Below, in pieces: positions 8,070 to 17,085 of a stretch of 64,000 nucleotides of DNA (its first letter is position 1; the number at the start of each line of letters is the position of its first letter). This stretch comes from Bdellovibrionales bacterium RIFCSPHIGHO2_01_FULL_40_29 (GTDB taxonomy: Bacteria > Bdellovibrionota > Bdellovibrionia > Bdellovibrionales > Bdellovibrionaceae). The position numbers were made by a program, and so were the translations under genes. The stretch is from contig MEPU01000007.1 of the NCBI GenBank assembly GCA_001771815.1, forward strand, positions 62,001-126,000. Reading direction: 5' to 3'. Under the pieces are notes generated by a model that saw only the letters and a list, made by a program, of their open reading frames with translations, made no database searches and was not told where the DNA came from.

Positions 8070-9440
8070 ATGACTTTATTTCTTGGAGTGTATTTTTTAG
8101 GAGCTATGGCATTGGCTTCTGATGCTCAACGAGCTGGTGTAGAGCAAAAAAAAGTGATCAGTTCGCCTTCTCAGAGTAAGCTTCCGAAAATGGCAGACTA
8201 TGATGTCTATTTTGATTCATGTCAAAAATCGAAATCACTCAATTCAAAGGGGCAGATTTCGGCGATAAATCCAAATCATTTGGGCATTCCCGCGCTTGTT
8301 CAAAAAGATCAAAATGGAGTGCAAGCGTTTGATTTAGTGAATGCTGCTTACAAGCACACAGATAAAATGCTCAAACAGAATTTAGAAAAAACAAAAGAAT
8401 CTAAAAAATGTTTAAAGGCTGTGTTTAGTACTGAGTTTAAAAACTTAACGACATTTTGCCAGGATGTTTATGTTCAGATTATGCAAACATCGGCGTCGAT
8501 TTACCGAGCCCGTTTGCAACTGGCAATGGCTCTGCCATCATCATCAGAATTAACACCCTTGCAGTACAAAACATTAAATACGAATTTAAATGTACCTGTG
8601 AATACATTTAAAGTTGAAAAATGGATGCCCTTGTCAAAGGATGAAAAAAACAGGCTTTCACAAGAGTGGACCGAATTATTAAGCATCATTGAGAAAAAAG
8701 CATCAATGGATATGAAGCCAAGCAACAGTGGTTTTATGTCTGGTGCTGACGAGTACAAGAAAAATTTAATACAACAGGTTCGCCAAAAGGCTCTTCTGAA
8801 TTATCATATTGAAATGACTCAGTATCCACTGATTCAGTTTTTAAAATCAAGTGAGCCCACTGAAAAAGAATTTGAGTCAGCCTACGATAAAGCTATTCAA
8901 AGCATCGAAAAAGAAATCGATAACATCAGAGCACATCAAAACAAATTAGTTCTATCGGATAAAAAAATCATTACAGAGGATGATCTTTTTATTTTAAATT
9001 ATGCTTCGACAGAAGAGGTTCTGCGATCTAATGGACAGTTCTGCTCGGTGGCGCAATCTTTAGTTGAGTATCAAAAATTAAAAAACATGTATGTGTCCTA
9101 TGGATCGATGGTTTTATTTATCGGTGCAAGTTATTTGAAGGTGCCAGCCACAGCTCTATTGACAGCTGGAATAGGATTGTCAGGGCTTTCGCTTTATCAG
9201 TCACAAGTTGAATATAAAAAAGCATTGCAGGCGCATTTAGCCTCGCCTAGTTATGATGATCAAGTTTTTCGAAAATCAAAAGTCGATGAATCTAAAGAAG
9301 GCATTGTTTTAAATAGTGCTTTCTTGGGTTTGGCTGGAGCGGGTGGTCTTTCAAACTTCAGACAAGCGATTTTGATTTCAAAGCAGGTGGCTGGTCAGCA
9401 AGTGACTCAGTTTTTTAACCGCGCCAAGAGCGGGCTTTAG
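8070..9440 (+). CDS. Secreted hypothetical protein (456 aa)
   Basis: The start at 8070 was chosen because MTLFLGVYFLGAMALAS reads as a signal peptide; longer versions from 7938 put 44 unlikely residues in front. The mature protein is mostly helical and charged, with a Cys pair early (DSCQK and KKCLK). Two hydrophobic segments near the C-terminus (VLFIGASYLKVPATALLTAGIGLSG and VLNSAFLGLAGAGGL) could sit in a membrane. It is divergent from the coiled-coil gene before it. No known domain was recognised. Confidence 0.65.
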   Translation: MTLFLGVYFLGAMALASDAQRAGVEQKKVISSPSQSKLPKMADYDVYFDSCQKSKSLNSKGQISAINPNHLGIPALVQKDQNGVQAFDLVNAAYKHTDKMLKQNLEKTKESKKCLKAVFSTEFKNLTTFCQDVYVQIMQTSASIYRARLQLAMALPSSSELTPLQYKTLNTNLNVPVNTFKVEKWMPLSKDEKNRLSQEWTELLSIIEKKASMDMKPSNSGFMSGADEYKKNLIQQVRQKALLNYHIEMTQYPLIQFLKSSEPTEKEFESAYDKAIQSIEKEIDNIRAHQNKLVLSDKKIITEDDLFILNYASTEEVLRSNGQFCSVAQSLVEYQKLKNMYVSYGSMVLFIGASYLKVPATALLTAGIGLSGLSLYQSQVEYKKALQAHLASPSYDDQVFRKSKVDESKEGIVLNSAFLGLAGAGGLSNFRQAILISKQVAGQQVTQFFNRAKSGL

Positions 9441-9559
9441 TTTTTTTGCACCATTTTGAATCGTTTCATATTTGTTTAAAGATGAAATAGCTTCTTCGAG
9501 ACATATGAAAGTCTCATAAAATGTTTAAGTATTTTACATTTTTGTCGATAAGTCTATGT

Positions 9560-11713
9560 ATGCGCAACCACTTAAAGGTACTGACATGCTTAGTTCTTTT
9601 GACGGTCTTTATTGGGGCGTGCAGCAGTTCATCAGACTCTGAAGAAGCAGTCACTCTGCCTGCAGCACCTATAGAGGAGCCCATAGACAGTCCGGTGTCT
9701 TCTGCTCAAATTATTTTACTAGAGTCGCCAGACTATGACTTCGGTGATGTAAATGCTGGTTCTGTATCTGAAGCTGTATTAAATATTTCGAATACAGGTA
9801 CTTCAGCGGCCTCTCAGATATCTGCCTCGGTGAATCAACCATTTAAATTCAAAGGCGGATCATACCCAGGGTTGGGAGGAAACTGTACAAGCTCACTCGG
9901 TGTTGGTTCGACTTGTCAAGTATCTGTTGTTTTCAATCCGACAAGTGGTGATGTATCTCAGGAGCCTTTAACTATTAACTACTTAAGTGGAATCACAGAA
10001 TCCACAGCAACAATACAGCTTTTAGGAACAGGATTGATGACATCGCCAACTCATCTGTCTATTTCATCAATAAATGGTTTTACTATTAATAAATGCTATC
10101 CAATTCAAGTTTCCACAGTCACTGATCTTAATATAGAATCTGTAGTCACTTCTGGTACAACAATAAATTTACTTGTTAACAATGGAACGGGCCTATTTTA
10201 CGACAATGCTGATTGCTTAAATGTGATATCTTCAACAGTCATTAGTGCCGATCAAAAATCCACACTGGTTTATTTTAAAAGTTCCAGCGCTCCTCAAGAT
10301 TTGACTTTAATTGCAACAGCTATGGGATTAACCTCCGCACAAAAATCAAATTCGATTTCAAATATCACATCACAGTTAAGTTTAACTGGTGATTCTCAAA
10401 TAAAACTAGGAGTTTGTCGCCAAATTGATGTCGCGCGATTAGATGCCTCTGGCTATCAAGTTTATGATGATGCGCCACTGATTATTAATATTGCACATGA
10501 CAGTCAAGTGACTATTTTTAGTGATTCAAACTGCTTATCAACAATCAATGCAATAACAATCGAAACTTATAGTTCCTCCAAACGTTTTTATATTAAAAAT
10601 TCGACGTTAACAGGAAATGCGAATATTAGCGTTGCAGCAACGGATATAACAATATCAAGTACTCAGCTTAATATTAATTTTGTTGATCAGCTGAGTTGGT
10701 GGAATCCAAACTGGCCCTATCGATTTAAGCTCAATCTGAATAATTTAGATCAAAATGTCGCATTTAATAACCAAGCCGTCCTTATTAAATTAGATAGTTC
10801 TAAAATAAATTACTCCGCTATGAAATCTGATGGGACCGATCTTCGTATTTTGAACACTGATGATCTGACTGAATTAAGTTATGAAATTGAAAAATGGAAC
10901 CCGGTCGGCGAATCCTATGTTTGGGTTCGTATACCTCTCATCTCGGCAAGCAGTCAGTCTGATTTTATTTACCTCTATTTTGGAAATTTATCCGCAGGAG
11001 ATATTCAAAATAAAAATGACGTTTGGATTCAATACAATTCTGTATGGCATTTAAATGAAGATCTGAGTATGCCGGCGGCTCAAATACTGGACTCATCTTC
11101 TTCAAATCGACACGGAACTTTGCAAAATGCACCAACATCTTCTTATGGAGTTATAGGATCTGGAATCAATCTTAATGGAGATTCTGACTCGTTCGACGTT
11201 GGTAATTTAGCGCCTGTTTTGGGAACAACAACAACCATGAGCTTTTGGATGAAGACTTCACAGATCGGAAACAATACCAATTGGCTGGCCCCTGGAATAA
11301 CCGGCGTTGAACAAGCCGGTGGAGCCAATGATATATTTTTTGGTTGGATCAATGGTGGTGGCTATTTAGGGATGACTGTTGGCAACTCTGCAGGCGCGCT
11401 ATCAAATTTTATTGTCAATAACAATGCTTGGCGGCACATAACGGTCAGTCGTCATTCAACCACAGGCATTTGTTCGTTTTATGTAAATGGCGTTCTGAAT
11501 GGATCTTCAAATTGTGGCGCTGGAGATGTTACAACGGCATTTAGTCAAATTGGAATCATCGCGGACACGGGTGGAACACCCACTGAATTTGACGGGGAAC
11601 TTGATGAAATTAGAATTTTCAATACAGTCAAAACAGATGCGGAAATTAAAGCCGATTATAAATTTCAAAATCAAAGTCATATCATTTTTGGTGCTATTGA
11701 AATGATTCCTTGA
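9560..11713 (+). CDS. Surface lipoprotein with HYDIN-like, DUF2341 and LamG-like domains
   Basis: A 717-residue lipoprotein from the ATG at 9560, with signal MRNHLKVLTCLVLLTVFIGA and the lipidated Cys at residue 21. An ATG 13 codons upstream is also possible. The first domain has the choice-of-anchor/HYDIN-type immunoglobulin pattern (YDFGDVNAGS, then NISNTGTSAA and TCQVSVVFNPTS). A middle region of beta repeats follows. Then comes a DUF2341-type segment beginning WWNPNWPYRFKL and ending in FIYLYFGN. The C-terminal part is a concanavalin-A/LamG-like domain (SVWHLNEDL, AWRHITVSRH, GELDEIRIFN). Such proteins bind glycans or other surfaces. A role in surface attachment is inferred. Confidence 0.85.
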   Translation: MRNHLKVLTCLVLLTVFIGACSSSSDSEEAVTLPAAPIEEPIDSPVSSAQIILLESPDYDFGDVNAGSVSEAVLNISNTGTSAASQISASVNQPFKFKGGSYPGLGGNCTSSLGVGSTCQVSVVFNPTSGDVSQEPLTINYLSGITESTATIQLLGTGLMTSPTHLSISSINGFTINKCYPIQVSTVTDLNIESVVTSGTTINLLVNNGTGLFYDNADCLNVISSTVISADQKSTLVYFKSSSAPQDLTLIATAMGLTSAQKSNSISNITSQLSLTGDSQIKLGVCRQIDVARLDASGYQVYDDAPLIINIAHDSQVTIFSDSNCLSTINAITIETYSSSKRFYIKNSTLTGNANISVAATDITISSTQLNINFVDQLSWWNPNWPYRFKLNLNNLDQNVAFNNQAVLIKLDSSKINYSAMKSDGTDLRILNTDDLTELSYEIEKWNPVGESYVWVRIPLISASSQSDFIYLYFGNLSAGDIQNKNDVWIQYNSVWHLNEDLSMPAAQILDSSSSNRHGTLQNAPTSSYGVIGSGINLNGDSDSFDVGNLAPVLGTTTTMSFWMKTSQIGNNTNWLAPGITGVEQAGGANDIFFGWINGGGYLGMTVGNSAGALSNFIVNNNAWRHITVSRHSTTGICSFYVNGVLNGSSNCGAGDVTTAFSQIGIIADTGGTPTEFDGELDEIRIFNTVKTDAEIKADYKFQNQSHIIFGAIEMIP

Positions 11714-11739
11714 AATAGACTCCAACACTTCTTAAGGAT

Positions 11740-12360
11740 TTAAGTTTTAGAATAATACGATGTAACCAAGGATTCATCTAATGCAAATGGAACCGCATCA
11801 AAAGCAGGTTCAGCATTTATTCTGAGTGTTGCTTCCGTGTCTGATTCTGTTTTTGTGAGCCAATCGGGTAATGGCAGTCGTGGTGAATGCTTTGCGAAAA
11901 GATAGGCTTGATTCTGTAGCGCCGATGCTTTTAATGAAACAAGATCGCGCTGTTTTACGGTGTATGATCTGATGGTGACTTTCTTTCCATTAATTAAAAT
12001 TTTACCATGTGAAATCAACTGATTCGCAGACGCAATGCTTTGAGCAAATCCACCTCTGAAAATAATATTATCTAAGCGTTTTTCAAGTGAGTTAATCAGT
12101 GCATGGCACCATCTGCTGTCAGATTTTTTTGCTTTTTTAACGAGACGAATGAGCTGTTCTTCGCGAAGACCATAATGAATTCTAATTTTTTGTTTTTCTT
12201 CGAGTTGAAGTCGGTGTTCAGAATATTTTATTCTGCGCTGACCGTGCTGCCCCGGAGGGTATGGTTTTCGATCAAGTGCGCCAGCTTTGCCAAGGCCTGG
12301 AAGTTCAACCATTAATCGGCGTTGAAGTTTAAATCGTGGAATTTTATTTTTGGGGTTCAT
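11740..12360 (-). CDS. rpsD: 30S ribosomal protein S4, stand-alone copy
   Basis: A 206-residue S4, the usual length. The ATG at 12360 has AAAGGTG just upstream and gives MNPKNKIPRFK; the GTG two codons earlier is less likely. The N-terminal globular region contains KPYPPGQHGQRR and LREKQK-like LEEKQKIRIHYG. The S4 RNA-binding domain is intact (RLDNIIFRGG, then ANQLISHGKILINGK). The four N-terminal zinc-ligand cysteines found in some S4 proteins are absent; the only Cys is in RWCHAL. The gene is not beside other ribosomal genes. A 27-base Fur/Zur-like palindrome lies 171 bases upstream. It may be a zinc- or iron-regulated paralogue rather than the only S4, which the window cannot decide. Confidence 0.93.
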   Translation of the reverse strand: MNPKNKIPRFKLQRRLMVELPGLGKAGALDRKPYPPGQHGQRRIKYSEHRLQLEEKQKIRIHYGLREEQLIRLVKKAKKSDSRWCHALINSLEKRLDNIIFRGGFAQSIASANQLISHGKILINGKKVTIRSYTVKQRDLVSLKASALQNQAYLFAKHSPRLPLPDWLTKTESDTEATLRINAEPAFDAVPFALDESLVTSYYSKT

Positions 12361-12530
12361 AAACACCTTTGGTTAAGCGAATAAGGATAACTGGACAAAT
12401 CCGAAGTCTACAAAGATCCGTCGCAGATATCTTTTTTTTATCTTGAAGCAGAGTCATTAAAAAATATGTTCTGTTGCTCATCATCACATCCGTGTTCTTT
12501 AGATAGTGATCTGATTTGTTGGTGAAAACA

Positions 12531-12557
12531 AGTTATTGATAATGGTTATCAATAACT
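12531..12557. promoter_or_regulatory. Fur/Zur-type palindromic operator
   Basis: A perfect 12-base inverted repeat, AGTTATTGATAA and TTATCAATAACT, with TGG between. Its core TGATAAT-G-GTTATCA fits the 7-1-7 pattern of Fur-family sites (TGATAATNATTATCA) with one departure. It is the only strong feature in the 315-base divergent gap between rpsD (minus) and the small secreted protein gene (plus), so it could control either or both. The rest of the gap is AT-rich and shows nothing else clear. Confidence 0.6.
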
Positions 12558-12675
12558 GAAAACGTAATGCGAATGAAAATGAAATGAGAGACATTTTTAT
12601 TAAGAATAGTTTAATTTTATATTGAATCTGAAATTATTCAGACATTTAATAATGGTCGAAAAGGGGAATCCATCC

Positions 12676-12990
12676 ATGAACAAAATGAATCTTTTTATTC
12701 TAACAATCGTCTGCGCTTTAAATACATTTGCTGCTATCTCAGAAACGAGTGATGTCGCTCTGCAAGTGAAAGAAACCGAATTAACAATTGCAACAACAAC
12801 AGAGAGCTCAGTGGCAAATGAGGGACGATGTGTTCCGGCTTATGCTGCGCTGACTGAAGTCGTTGATTATATCAATCAAAATAAAAAAGCAGTTAAGATT
12901 TTAGATGTTAACTATTTAAACTCTGTGGACGCGACAGCTTGCCCAGCGGAATTTAATTTAAAAGTTCTAGTTCGCTATATGGCTAAGTAG
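12676..12990 (+). CDS. Small secreted hypothetical protein
   Basis: A 104-residue protein. The start at 12676 is preceded by AAGGGGAATCCATCC and gives a clean signal peptide, MNKMNLFILTIVCALNTFAA. The mature part has two cysteines (GRCVPAY and TACPAEF) that could form a disulfide, and a mixed alpha/beta pattern. No family was recognised. The Fur/Zur-like palindrome lies 119 bases upstream, so metal-dependent expression is possible. It converges with the response regulator gene nine bases after its stop. Confidence 0.6.
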   Translation: MNKMNLFILTIVCALNTFAAISETSDVALQVKETELTIATTTESSVANEGRCVPAYAALTEVVDYINQNKKAVKILDVNYLNSVDATACPAEFNLKVLVRYMAK

Positions 12991-12999
12991 TTTTTTTAC

Positions 13000-13848
13000 T
13001 TATCCCATCGAGGAGACTTCGGATCGGAAGTCTCCTAATTCTGGACAGACAAATGGGATAACAATGGTCTGATGTTGTGAGTGATGAGAAAGGGAGTGTC
13101 CGTTTCCTTGCACGATGATGGGAATGGCAGGTTTGATATTCATGCCACCTTCATTGAGAACTTTCTTCGCGGCACCAAAAATAATATTCAATAATTCGGC
13201 CACGGCATCTTTGTTCTCTTCGTTGATTGTTTTATATTCTTCGCCGAGCATTTTTGAGACGATCGCTAAGAATCCAGCTTCAGGAAATGAAAGTGAAACT
13301 GTTCCTTTAAATCCAGAGCTCACAACACCAACAACTCCGCTGATATCGCCACTGCACTCGCCCTTTTTTTTGACATAGGGTTTTCCAGCTGTGACGGTAA
13401 ATTCTGTCATTTTTGAAATAACATCAATGGTTGCGTTGAGAATAGGGTTGATAAAGCGCACATCAATTTTAGAGATGGCAAGGGGGTGAAGGATAACATC
13501 CTTCACTTTTTCTCGTAATTCGGTCAATGATGTGGGTTTTGGAAGAAAATGAATGCGCGTGTTTCCAGCAAAGCTATCAATGACTTGATTGTCGATAAAA
13601 CCACTTGAAATAATAACGGGACAGGGCAAAACGCCACGTTCAGCTTGTAAGAGTTCGATAAATTTAGATCCTGTTATTTTTTCCATATTCAGATCGGTGA
13701 TAATGACATCAACTTTATCAAGCTTTAACTTTTTCAAAGCATCCATAACATCAAGTGATGTGACAATACTGTGGGCATCCATTTTAAGTGCATCAGAATA
13801 CGATGTCAGGACCTGTTCTTCATTATCAACAATTAAAATTTTTCCCAT
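13000..13848 (-). CDS. Response regulator with C-terminal CheX-like domain
   Basis: A 282-residue protein. The receiver domain (1-120) has ILIVDNEEQ, the phospho-acceptor in VIITDLNMEK, Ser in VIISSGF and Lys in FLPKPT. A CheX/CheC-like domain follows (about 128-282): RFINPILNATIDVISKM, then GDISGVVGVVSSGFKGTVSLSF and the active-site-type helix DAVAELLNIIFGAAKKVL with the E-x2-N-x3-G spacing. CheX-type proteins dephosphorylate CheY-P. Fusion to its own receiver suggests a phosphatase gated by phosphorylation, acting in chemotaxis or another phosphorelay. No kinase is adjacent. Confidence 0.87.
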   Translation of the reverse strand: MGKILIVDNEEQVLTSYSDALKMDAHSIVTSLDVMDALKKLKLDKVDVIITDLNMEKITGSKFIELLQAERGVLPCPVIISSGFIDNQVIDSFAGNTRIHFLPKPTSLTELREKVKDVILHPLAISKIDVRFINPILNATIDVISKMTEFTVTAGKPYVKKKGECSGDISGVVGVVSSGFKGTVSLSFPEAGFLAIVSKMLGEEYKTINEENKDAVAELLNIIFGAAKKVLNEGGMNIKPAIPIIVQGNGHSLSHHSQHQTIVIPFVCPELGDFRSEVSSMG

Positions 13849-13954
13849 AGTTTAAGGTATCTAGGATTTGATCATTTGGCTAGCGCCCAGCTAGAACCTG
13901 TCCTTTGGGTTTAGAAGCTTTAAGAAAAAATAACTGTAAGAAATTGAACTGGAT

Positions 13955-13983
13955 TTGCACTTATACAACTGAATGAATAAAAT
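13955..13983 (+). promoter_or_regulatory. Possible promoter of the YceI-bufferin operon
   Basis: TTGCAC and TAAAAT separated by 17 bases, with the YceI ATG 18 bases after the -10 and a strong GGAGGAAAA between. The spacing fits a housekeeping promoter, but the leader would be very short. The operon also encodes an ECF sigma factor, so a second, ECF-type promoter in 13860-13955 is equally possible. Confidence 0.3.
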
Positions 13984-14001
13984 CATCATTTCGGAGGAAA
14001 A

Positions 14002-14610
14002 ATGAAAATCAGAAGGGTTCTATTAATGGCGGCGTCTCTAGTCATCAGTTCTAACGTCTGGGCTGGGCGATATAAGATTGATGAATCGCATACTCAGGTG
14101 GGTTTTAAAATCAAGCATTTGGTTATTTCAACGGTATCGGGGCGTTTTAATAAATTTTCTGGAGATTTTGATTTTGATCCTAAAAAAGGTGAAGTGACGG
14201 GGCTTAGCGTTGAAATTGAAACGTCTTCCATTGATACCAATGAGCTTGATCGCGACAAGCATTTGAGGAGTGCTGATTTTTTTGATGTTGAAAAATTTCC
14301 GAAGATCACATTTGTATCTAAAAAAACAATCACAAAAGAAAACAAACCAACAAAAATTGAAGGTGATCTAACTATTCATGGTGTTCAAAAACCTGTCACG
14401 TTAGTCGTTGACTATAAGGGGTCCACAATTGATCCTTGGGGCAATGAACGAATTGCTTTTGAAGCCTCGACTCAAGTGAATCGCAAAGACTTTGGACTCA
14501 AGTGGAATAAGAATCTTGATAAAGGCGGAGTCATGATTGCTGATGAAGTTAAGATTTTAATTGAGGGAGAAGCTCTCAAACAAACACTCAAAAAGGAGAA
14601 CGAAAAATGA
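14002..14610 (+). CDS. YceI-family periplasmic protein
   Basis: A 202-residue protein with signal peptide MKIRRVLLMAASLVISSNVW and cleavage after AG. The mature part is a complete YceI lipocalin-like barrel: RYKIDESHTQVGFKIKHL, SGRFNKFSGDFDFDP, the central HLRSADFFDVEKFPKITF, then LTIHGVQKPVTL and FEASTQVNRKDFGL. YceI proteins bind isoprenoid-type lipids in the periplasm. The stop overlaps the ATG of the bufferin precursor (ATGA), so it is the first gene of the bufferin operon. Its function beside the metallophore genes is not established. Confidence 0.92.
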   Translation: MKIRRVLLMAASLVISSNVWAGRYKIDESHTQVGFKIKHLVISTVSGRFNKFSGDFDFDPKKGEVTGLSVEIETSSIDTNELDRDKHLRSADFFDVEKFPKITFVSKKTITKENKPTKIEGDLTIHGVQKPVTLVVDYKGSTIDPWGNERIAFEASTQVNRKDFGLKWNKNLDKGGVMIADEVKILIEGEALKQTLKKENEK

Positions 14611-14867
14611 ATAAAACAGCACTCTTATCTGCAGCGCTAACAGGTCTTATGATGGCGGGTTGTGCCTATGGAGTTGCAGCCACTCCGGATGCTTCAGGCA
14701 CTGTTGCTCAGGGCGAATGTCATGGTATGAATTCATGCAAAGGGACCGGTGAATGCGGTGGTGCAGGGCACTCGTGTGCCGGTAAAAATTCATGCAAAGG
14801 AAAAGGTTGGGTTAAACTTTCAAAAGCAGATTGTGAAGCAAAGGGCGGAACATTTAAAGGCATGTAA
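14607..14867 (+). CDS. bufA2: BufA2-like bufferin precursor (Cys-rich metallophore)
   Basis: An 86-residue precursor. A signal peptide (MNKTALLSAALTGLMMAG, with a Cys at 19) is followed by a Gly- and Cys-rich core. Core cysteines lie at 38, 44, 50, 57, 63 and 76, in units such as GECHGMNSCKG, HSCAGKNSCKG and ADCEAKGG. This is the pattern of BufA2 bufferins. These are exported RiPPs in which cysteines are converted to thiooxazole-type rings by the MNIO enzyme BufB and which bind copper or zinc. The cognate bufB and bufC follow immediately. Which cysteines are modified cannot be read from sequence. Confidence 0.88.
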   Translation: MNKTALLSAALTGLMMAGCAYGVAATPDASGTVAQGECHGMNSCKGTGECGGAGHSCAGKNSCKGKGWVKLSKADCEAKGGTFKGM

Positions 14868-14891
14868 GATTGTGGACAGGAAGCGAGTCGT

Positions 14892-15722
14892 ATGAACAGC
14901 AAAAATCCGATGGTTGGTGTTGGTCTTCGATCTACTCACTATCCAGAACTAGAAACCGGTCGAGAAACCAAGGTTGATTGGTTTGAGGCCATTTCTGAGA
15001 ACTATATGAATACGGAAGGGCGTCCTTTAAAGATGCTCCTTCAAGTCCGTCAAGATTACCCCATGGCTTTGCATGGGGTAGGTCTTTCCATTGCTTCGCA
15101 TGATGGGGTATCTCCCATTTATTTGAACAAGTTGAAAACTCTTATCGAGCGAGTCGATCCTGTATTGGTTTCGGATCACTTTTGTTGGTCAAGCCGTGGT
15201 GGGCACTATTCGCATGATCTGCTGCCATTTCCATTTAATTTGGAAACTCTCAATACAATTTGTCAAAATGTTGAAGAGGTTCAAAATTTCTTGGGTCGTC
15301 AAATTTGTCTCGAGAATATTTCGTATTATTTAAAATCTCAAAATGATGAAATGTCTGAATCTCAACTGATTAATGAAGTCTGTCGAAGAACAGGTTGCGG
15401 GCTTCTTTTAGATTTAAATAATGTGGATGTGAATGCAAAGAATCATGGATTTCAAGCTATTGATTTTATCAAAGAGATTGATTTTAATCGAGTGAAACAG
15501 ATTCATTTGGCCGGTCCTTCACAGGAGGATGGGTTTATTTTTGATACTCATTCGACTCCGGTGCCTGATTCAGTATGGGAGCTTTACCGTCAGTTTTCTG
15601 ATTTAAAAAAAGATGTTCCTGTTATTGTTGAATGGGATGAAAATATTCCGTCATTTGAAGTTCTCGAAGATGAGGTTGAAAAAGCACGTCAAATTGTAAT
15701 GGCTATGGAGTTGCATTTATGA
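14892..15722 (+). CDS. bufB: BufB-like MNIO (DUF692) iron enzyme
   Basis: A 276-residue DUF692/MNIO protein, a multinuclear non-heme iron oxygenase of TIM-barrel fold. Likely metal ligands are the His of ALHGVGLS, the His of SDHFCW, the Glu of CLENISYY, the Asp/Asn of LDLNNVDVN, the His of QIHLAG, the His of DTHSTPV and the Glu of VEWDENIP. All are present. It would modify cysteines in the BufA2-like precursor encoded 24 bases upstream. A good AGGAAG precedes the ATG, and the stop overlaps bufC (ATGA). MbnB of methanobactin synthesis belongs to the same superfamily. Confidence 0.93.
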   Translation: MNSKNPMVGVGLRSTHYPELETGRETKVDWFEAISENYMNTEGRPLKMLLQVRQDYPMALHGVGLSIASHDGVSPIYLNKLKTLIERVDPVLVSDHFCWSSRGGHYSHDLLPFPFNLETLNTICQNVEEVQNFLGRQICLENISYYLKSQNDEMSESQLINEVCRRTGCGLLLDLNNVDVNAKNHGFQAIDFIKEIDFNRVKQIHLAGPSQEDGFIFDTHSTPVPDSVWELYRQFSDLKKDVPVIVEWDENIPSFEVLEDEVEKARQIVMAMELHL

Positions 15723-16504
15723 AGGATGCCACTTTGAAAAATGAATCCTTAGAGAAGTGGCAAGTCCATTTTTTGAGTTACATTTTAGGAATTGAGCAGA
15801 ACTTTCTGAATGAGGCGACTTCCATGAATGAGTTACCAGTTCGATCGTGTGCTGATATTTACAAGCGTGGTTACAAAGCCCGTTTGGTCGAGAGTTTAGG
15901 TGAAACCTATTCTGCAACATGGTGGGTTCTGGGGGATGATGACTATCTGAAGTTAGCGGAGGAGTTTGTAGCAAGCACGCCTTCACGAAGTTTTGATCTT
16001 TCTGATTACGGCAAAGAGTTCCCTGATTTTTTAAAATCGTCAGTGGTTGTCAGTGAAATTCCATTTATTTCCGAACTTTCTCGGTTTGAGTGGGTTTTTA
16101 AGATTTTATTTCATTCAGCAGATGTTCCAAACAAAGAGAATTTTTTAAGTCGTTTGAGCCAGAATCCAGAAATGAAGCTTCGACTTTTGCCGTCGACTAT
16201 TTTGTGGAGATCCAATTTTTCTATCTATGAAATCTGGAAGCAAAGGGATGGGGATATAGCAGCACTAAATGATATTGATTTGGAGTTGCCAGAATTTATT
16301 TTGTGTCGCAAATTAGAGGGCAAGGTCCGCATGAACTATTTAGAGGAGTCAGAATTGCGATTGCTACAACAGTTTGAGACCCCTCGGTCAATTGATGAGG
16401 CCGTTGCTAGCTATCAGAATCTGTACGGTGAATTGACACCAGAATCGGTACAAAGTCTATTTTCGCGAATCGGTGTGCTGGGTGTTCTCGAAGGAGCTAT
16501 TTGA
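15719..16504 (+). CDS. bufC: BufC-like partner protein (DUF2063)
   Basis: A 261-residue protein. The N-terminal region has the DUF2063 'putative DNA-binding' pattern: SCADIYKRGYKARLVESLGETYSATWWVLGDD and the LAEEFVASTPSRSFDLSDYG motif, followed by a domain with FEWVFKILFHSAD. In bufferin and methanobactin-type loci this partner contacts the precursor leader and supports BufB, rather than binding DNA. The ATG overlaps the bufB stop. The last codons overlap the TTG start of the sigma factor gene (TTGA), so the whole set is translationally coupled. Confidence 0.88.
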   Translation: MKDATLKNESLEKWQVHFLSYILGIEQNFLNEATSMNELPVRSCADIYKRGYKARLVESLGETYSATWWVLGDDDYLKLAEEFVASTPSRSFDLSDYGKEFPDFLKSSVVVSEIPFISELSRFEWVFKILFHSADVPNKENFLSRLSQNPEMKLRLLPSTILWRSNFSIYEIWKQRDGDIAALNDIDLELPEFILCRKLEGKVRMNYLEESELRLLQQFETPRSIDEAVASYQNLYGELTPESVQSLFSRIGVLGVLEGAI

Positions 16505-17085
16505 CTCAGCTATTAACGACATCTGAAATAATAGCTGCTTTTCGCGCCCAAAATTGGGTGGCTTTGGAAGGTCTCGTTCAGCAGTATACCGAGATGTTGC
16601 TAAAAGGGGCTTTGAGTCTTGGATTTCGAGATCAACAAGCTGACGACCTGGTTCAGTCGGTGTGGATGACTTTTTTCGAAGTTGTTTCAACCTTTGAAGG
16701 TCGCTCGCAGGTGAAGACTTTTTTATATGGTATTTTGATCAATAAGTCTCGCGAGCTGAGGCGCGAGACTAAAAAAAATGACAACCACGACCCAATTGAA
16801 GAGGTGATGGAGGAGCGTTTTGATCAGCGTGGCCATTGGACGAGGCCACCCATTTCGCCAGATCGTTTTATTGAATCCCTTCAAAATCTGAAAGTCATTC
16901 AAGATTGTATCGAACATTTACCAGTGAATCAACGCGCTGCTTTTTGTTTCCGAGAAGTTGATGATCTTGAAATGCCAGAAATCTGTAAGATCTTGGACGT
17001 GACCAACACTAACTTAGGTGTCCTTCTGTATCGTGCGAAGAATCGTCTGAGGGAATGCATTGAAAGAAAAGTGGGTCAAAACTAA
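16501..17085 (+). CDS. ECF-type RNA polymerase sigma factor
   Basis: A 194-residue group 4 sigma factor. Region 2 is residues 20-95 (FRDQQADDLVQSVWMTFFE and SQVKTFLYGILINKSRE). Region 4 is residues 130-185 (LPVNQRAAFCFREVDDLEMPEIC and TNLGVLLYRAKNRLRE). The start is TTG at 16501, four bases after AAGGAG; no ATG fits. It overlaps the bufC stop and is followed at once by a zinc-finger anti-sigma gene. It probably activates this operon in response to metal stress, the usual arrangement in bufferin loci. The inducing metal is not evident. Confidence 0.9.
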   Translation: MTQLLTTSEIIAAFRAQNWVALEGLVQQYTEMLLKGALSLGFRDQQADDLVQSVWMTFFEVVSTFEGRSQVKTFLYGILINKSRELRRETKKNDNHDPIEEVMEERFDQRGHWTRPPISPDRFIESLQNLKVIQDCIEHLPVNQRAAFCFREVDDLEMPEICKILDVTNTNLGVLLYRAKNRLRECIERKVGQN

